Part shown: positions 61,296 to 64,000 of the stretch, one piece after another
How positions within the stretch are numbered: position 1 is the stretch's first letter
Layout of the letters: each line of letters opens with the position of its first letter
DNA from: Ceratorhiza oryzae-sativae
Taxonomy: Eukaryota; Basidiomycota; Agaricomycetes; Cantharellales; Ceratobasidiaceae
DNA length: 64,000 bases
Reading direction: 5' to 3'
Assembly: GCA_030998015.1 (NCBI GenBank)
Contig: JARWMV010000249.1
Location: forward strand, 186,001 to 250,000
Translations under genes and position numbers: made by a program
Notes under the pieces: model-generated
The model's input: the letters and a program-made list of their open reading frames with translations, nothing else
Database searches by the model: none
What the model was told of the DNA's origin: nothing

Positions 61296-63775
61296 ATGAA
61301 TGAAATCAATGCACCGGTCGCAGAGACGCCTGTCGAAGAGGAAGAACTCTACTCGTGAGTAAGGGGCATCGCTGCATGTTATTGGGTCTCACGCGACGAA
61401 TAGCGCCTGGGCATTGACCATTCTGTGTGTATTGCTCATTCTTTCTCTGTGGACCTCATACTATGTCCAAGTCAAGCGTATTAAGGCTGTCCACGAGACT
61501 GTTCTCTCTATCTTTGCTGGAATGTTTGTCGGCCTGGTTATTCGACTCTCACCAGGTCACCTCATCCGTCAAATGCTAGTTAGTTCCACTTTTCTCTTTC
61601 CTTTGCGCATAGCTTACATTTTCACTTGTATAGACATTCAAGCATACGCTATTCTTCAACCTTTTGTTGCCACCGATCATCCTGAACTCGGGTTACGAGC
61701 TCAAACAGGCAAGTATAGCACAGCACGCCAAGTTAGATTTCACTCGAACACACTCTGCATAGGACAATTTTTTCCGCAATTTTGGCACTATCCTGACGTT
61801 CGCATTTGTTGGGACGTTTATTTCAGCCGTCGGTCTTGGCGTGCTGGTTTATATCTATTCATTCCTCGGGCTGGAGTCCCTAAACCTCGGTTTGCTAGAG
61901 TGCCTCATATTTGGCTCAACATTAAGTGCGACAGATCCCGTGACGATTCTGGCTATATTCAACCAGCAGAAGGTCGACCCGAAGTTGTATTCAGTGATTT
62001 TTGGAGAGAGCATACTGAATGATGCAGTTAGCATTGTCATGTACGAGTATGTATTATTCCACCAGGACGAACGAGGACAGCGTTTTGACGAACAAACAGG
62101 ACACTCTCACAGTTTCATGGGACCGATATCTACCTCTCATCGTTTTTCCGAGGGGTGGGCGTATTCTTGCTATCATTTTCCGTTAGTATGGCGCTTGGTG
62201 TAGGTTTTGGGCTAGGTAAGTGCCGTGGATGCGATGAGGCGCAGAGGCTGATTTATATCAGGATGCTCTCTCATGCTTAAGCATTCTTCCTTAACCTCAT
62301 ACCCGGGCATCGAAAGCTGTTTGGTCGCTCTTATTGCATACACAAGCTATTTCTTCTCAAACGGAGTCCACATGAGTGGTCAGTACGCAAGTTGCAAGGC
62401 GGTACGGTTCACTGATTGCTTGTCTCCAGGAATCGTGACACTCCTTTTCTGTGGCATTACCCTGAAGCACTATGCGTATCATACGATGTCCCGACGAACA
62501 CAGCGCACGACAAAATATATGTTTGCGGTTCTAGCACAATTGTCTGAGAACTTCATCTTTATTTATCTGGGCTTGAATCTCTTCACTCAAGATGTCCAAG
62601 TCTTCAAGCCAATATTCATTCTCGTCGCGACGGTGAGTCCATCGTTGTGTCCTTGATTAAATCCCGATTCGAGAAGGCATACAGATTTCGGTGGTATCAA
62701 CAAGATATGCGGCCGTATTCCCTCTATCAGAGTTGATCAACCTAGTTCATCGGGCGCGCGGCCAGCGACAAGACGAGCTCCCTCATTCGTACCAAATGAT
62801 GCTTTTTTGGGCCGGCTTACGTGGCGCAGTCGGTGTCGCATTGGCAGCTGGGTTTAAGGGAGACAACGCAAACGCGCTACGTACCACAGTGTTGGTTGTC
62901 GTCGTATTGACTGGTGGGCAAGATGGCGTTTTTGACATCATCAAACAGCTGAGATCATTCTAGTCATTCTGTTTGGTGGAACAACAGCAAGAATGCTCGA
63001 GGTGCTTGGCATTCGGACTGGTGTCGAGGATGAAGACGGAGACAGCGATGCAGAAGACGAGAATGGCATTGAAGACTACGATGCCTGGGGTCCCTCCAAG
63101 GCCAGGTGGAAACGAAGGGGACAGCAGCGGGGATCATTAAACCAGGAAGAATATTCCGTGAGTACTTCATCTTCTACTTCTAAGCATCTCAACCTAATCA
63201 ATCCACAGAACCTGTGGAATGCAGGACCCGATATGCCGATGGGACGCTATGCGTCCAACCCTGGTCAGCCGTCGACCTCGAATGGGGGAGCAGGAGTCGG
63301 AAGTGGACAACCATCTACCCGCACCTCTGAATCCTCAGATGCTGAGGAGTTCACCGCGCTTCGACCGGCGTCAGCACCTCCAACAGGACCAACCTTTAAC
63401 CCGTTGGGGGCCACAGGGGTGGTTGCTGTCCCGACCTTCGAGTCGCTAGACCAGCGGTATCTGCTACCGCTCTTTTCAAACCCAGTGGCGAGTCGAAACT
63501 TCCATGCCCGCAAAGCAGCTTACCGGCGAAGCATGCTCAACCTCGCTGATGCGAATGAAGGTGTTGAGGATGACATTGGTGACACAGACCGTGACAGCCC
63601 GACGATCCGAGACCTGCGTGGCACAAGTTCTTCCAGAGCTGGTCGGTTCAGTATTCCTTCTACACCGCGTGCAAGCAGTCCGCGGCTGGGACGTGGGTCC
63701 GGCGGCGGGTCGCCGGCGGAGCTGAACGATGAGGGTCAGGCCCGAGGCGGACGACGGCGAGACACATTGATGTAA
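61296..63775 (+). CDS. Endosomal Na+(K+)/H+ exchanger, NHX1/NHE6 type
   Basis: CPA1-family antiporter of late endosome, vacuole or Golgi membranes that sets luminal pH and ion content. It starts MNEINAPVAETPVEEEELYS, then TM segments WALTILCVLLILSLWTSYYV, HETVLSIFAGMFVGLVIRLS and LLLPPIILNSGYELKQ (amiloride-binding-type FFNLLLPPIIL). After introns come NFGTILTFAFVGTFISAVGL, the core CLIFGSTLSATDPVTILAIF and SVIFGESILNDAVSIVMYE, with the transport Asp pair (ATDP, LNDA). Later: FSNGVHMSGIVTLLFCGITL, LAQLSENFIFIYLGLNLF, FWAGLRGAVGVALAAGF and VILFGGTTARMLEVLGIRTG. The cytoplasmic tail of about 260 residues is acidic then Ser/Pro-rich, ending RRRDTLM. About eight introns. All core motifs are intact. 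Confidence 0.93.
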
Positions 63776-64000
63776 TCTCCGTTGGACGGGCCCGAGATGT
63801 GGGTTTGCAGGGACGATATGTATGCAGGACGGAAAGTTGATATTGATAGATCTACATGATTGGAGTAAGATGTGTTACATGTGATCGGGACGGATTCGCT
63901 TATTTCGTCACGGGAATCAAAATCGGGCGGCGCCTCTAGACACCGAGAAACGGAGACCATGGTAAAGAAGGGGAATAAATATGTGGGTAACACAGAATAG
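63776..64000. other. 3' flank of the exchanger gene
   Basis: The last 225 bases follow the exchanger stop codon. They are moderately AT-rich and contain no recognisable start of a further gene. Confidence 0.5.

Overview
The window is nuclear DNA of a basidiomycete fungus. Genes are split by many introns of about 45-65 nt with GT...AG ends, intergenic spaces are short, TATA-like boxes are visible, and almost every recognisable product is a eukaryotic housekeeping or signalling protein. A STE3-type pheromone receptor beside a tiny CaaX pheromone precursor gene, next to a PH-CRIB PAK kinase, points to an Agaricomycete. A Rhizoctonia/Ceratobasidium-like fungus is my guess, not a proof. All gene models were spliced by eye from reading frames, GT/AG sites and family motifs, so individual exon edges may be off.

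Layout. 1-2798 is an AT-rich block with no CpG dinucleotide at all; it contains a ~1.2 kb near-perfect inverted repeat (325-1549) and ends abruptly where genes begin. 2.8-5.5 kb: mitochondrial PPR-like protein (+). 6.0-9.9 kb: DNA polymerase lambda (-). 11.1-12.6 kb: SAM methyltransferase (+). 13.7-15.2 kb: secreted tyrosinase (+). 15.9-16.8 kb: beta-carbonic anhydrase (+). 17.1-19.1 kb: VPS36 of ESCRT-II (+). 19.5-23.3 kb: unknown membrane-anchored protein with a duplicated ~35-residue motif (-). 24.0-25.3 kb: malate dehydrogenase ending in the peroxisomal signal SKL (-). 26.1-32.2 kb: APC1 (+). 33.6-34.8 kb: DAHP synthase (-), head-to-head over 101 bp with a PIH1-domain protein (34.9-36.6 kb, +). 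37.3-39.2 kb: two IFI6/IFI27-like small hydrophobic protein copies (-), one apparently decaying. 39.2-42.4 kb: gene-poor. 42.4-43.3 kb: Mn superoxide dismutase (-), head-to-head over 113 bp with Elongator subunit ELP5 (+). 45.0-46.6 kb: KES1/OSH4-like oxysterol-binding protein (+). 46.7-48.9 kb: METTL14/KAR4-like m6A subunit (+). 49.1-50.2 kb: UBC7/UBE2G-type E2 (-).

50.5-56.4 kb is the most interesting part: a P/R (B-type) mating locus. A 42-residue pheromone precursor ending CVIA (50513-50641, -) lies head-to-head with a seven-helix STE3 receptor (51080-52421, +). Their shared 438-bp promoter carries motifs matching the HMG-box pheromone response element ACAAAGGGA. A CLA4/PAK kinase follows (53859-56422, -), and further on a MOB4/phocein STRIPAK subunit (59533-60981, +), so receptor, ligand, PAK kinase and STRIPAK component lie within about 10.5 kb. 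The window closes with an endosomal NHX-type Na+/H+ exchanger (61296-63775, +).
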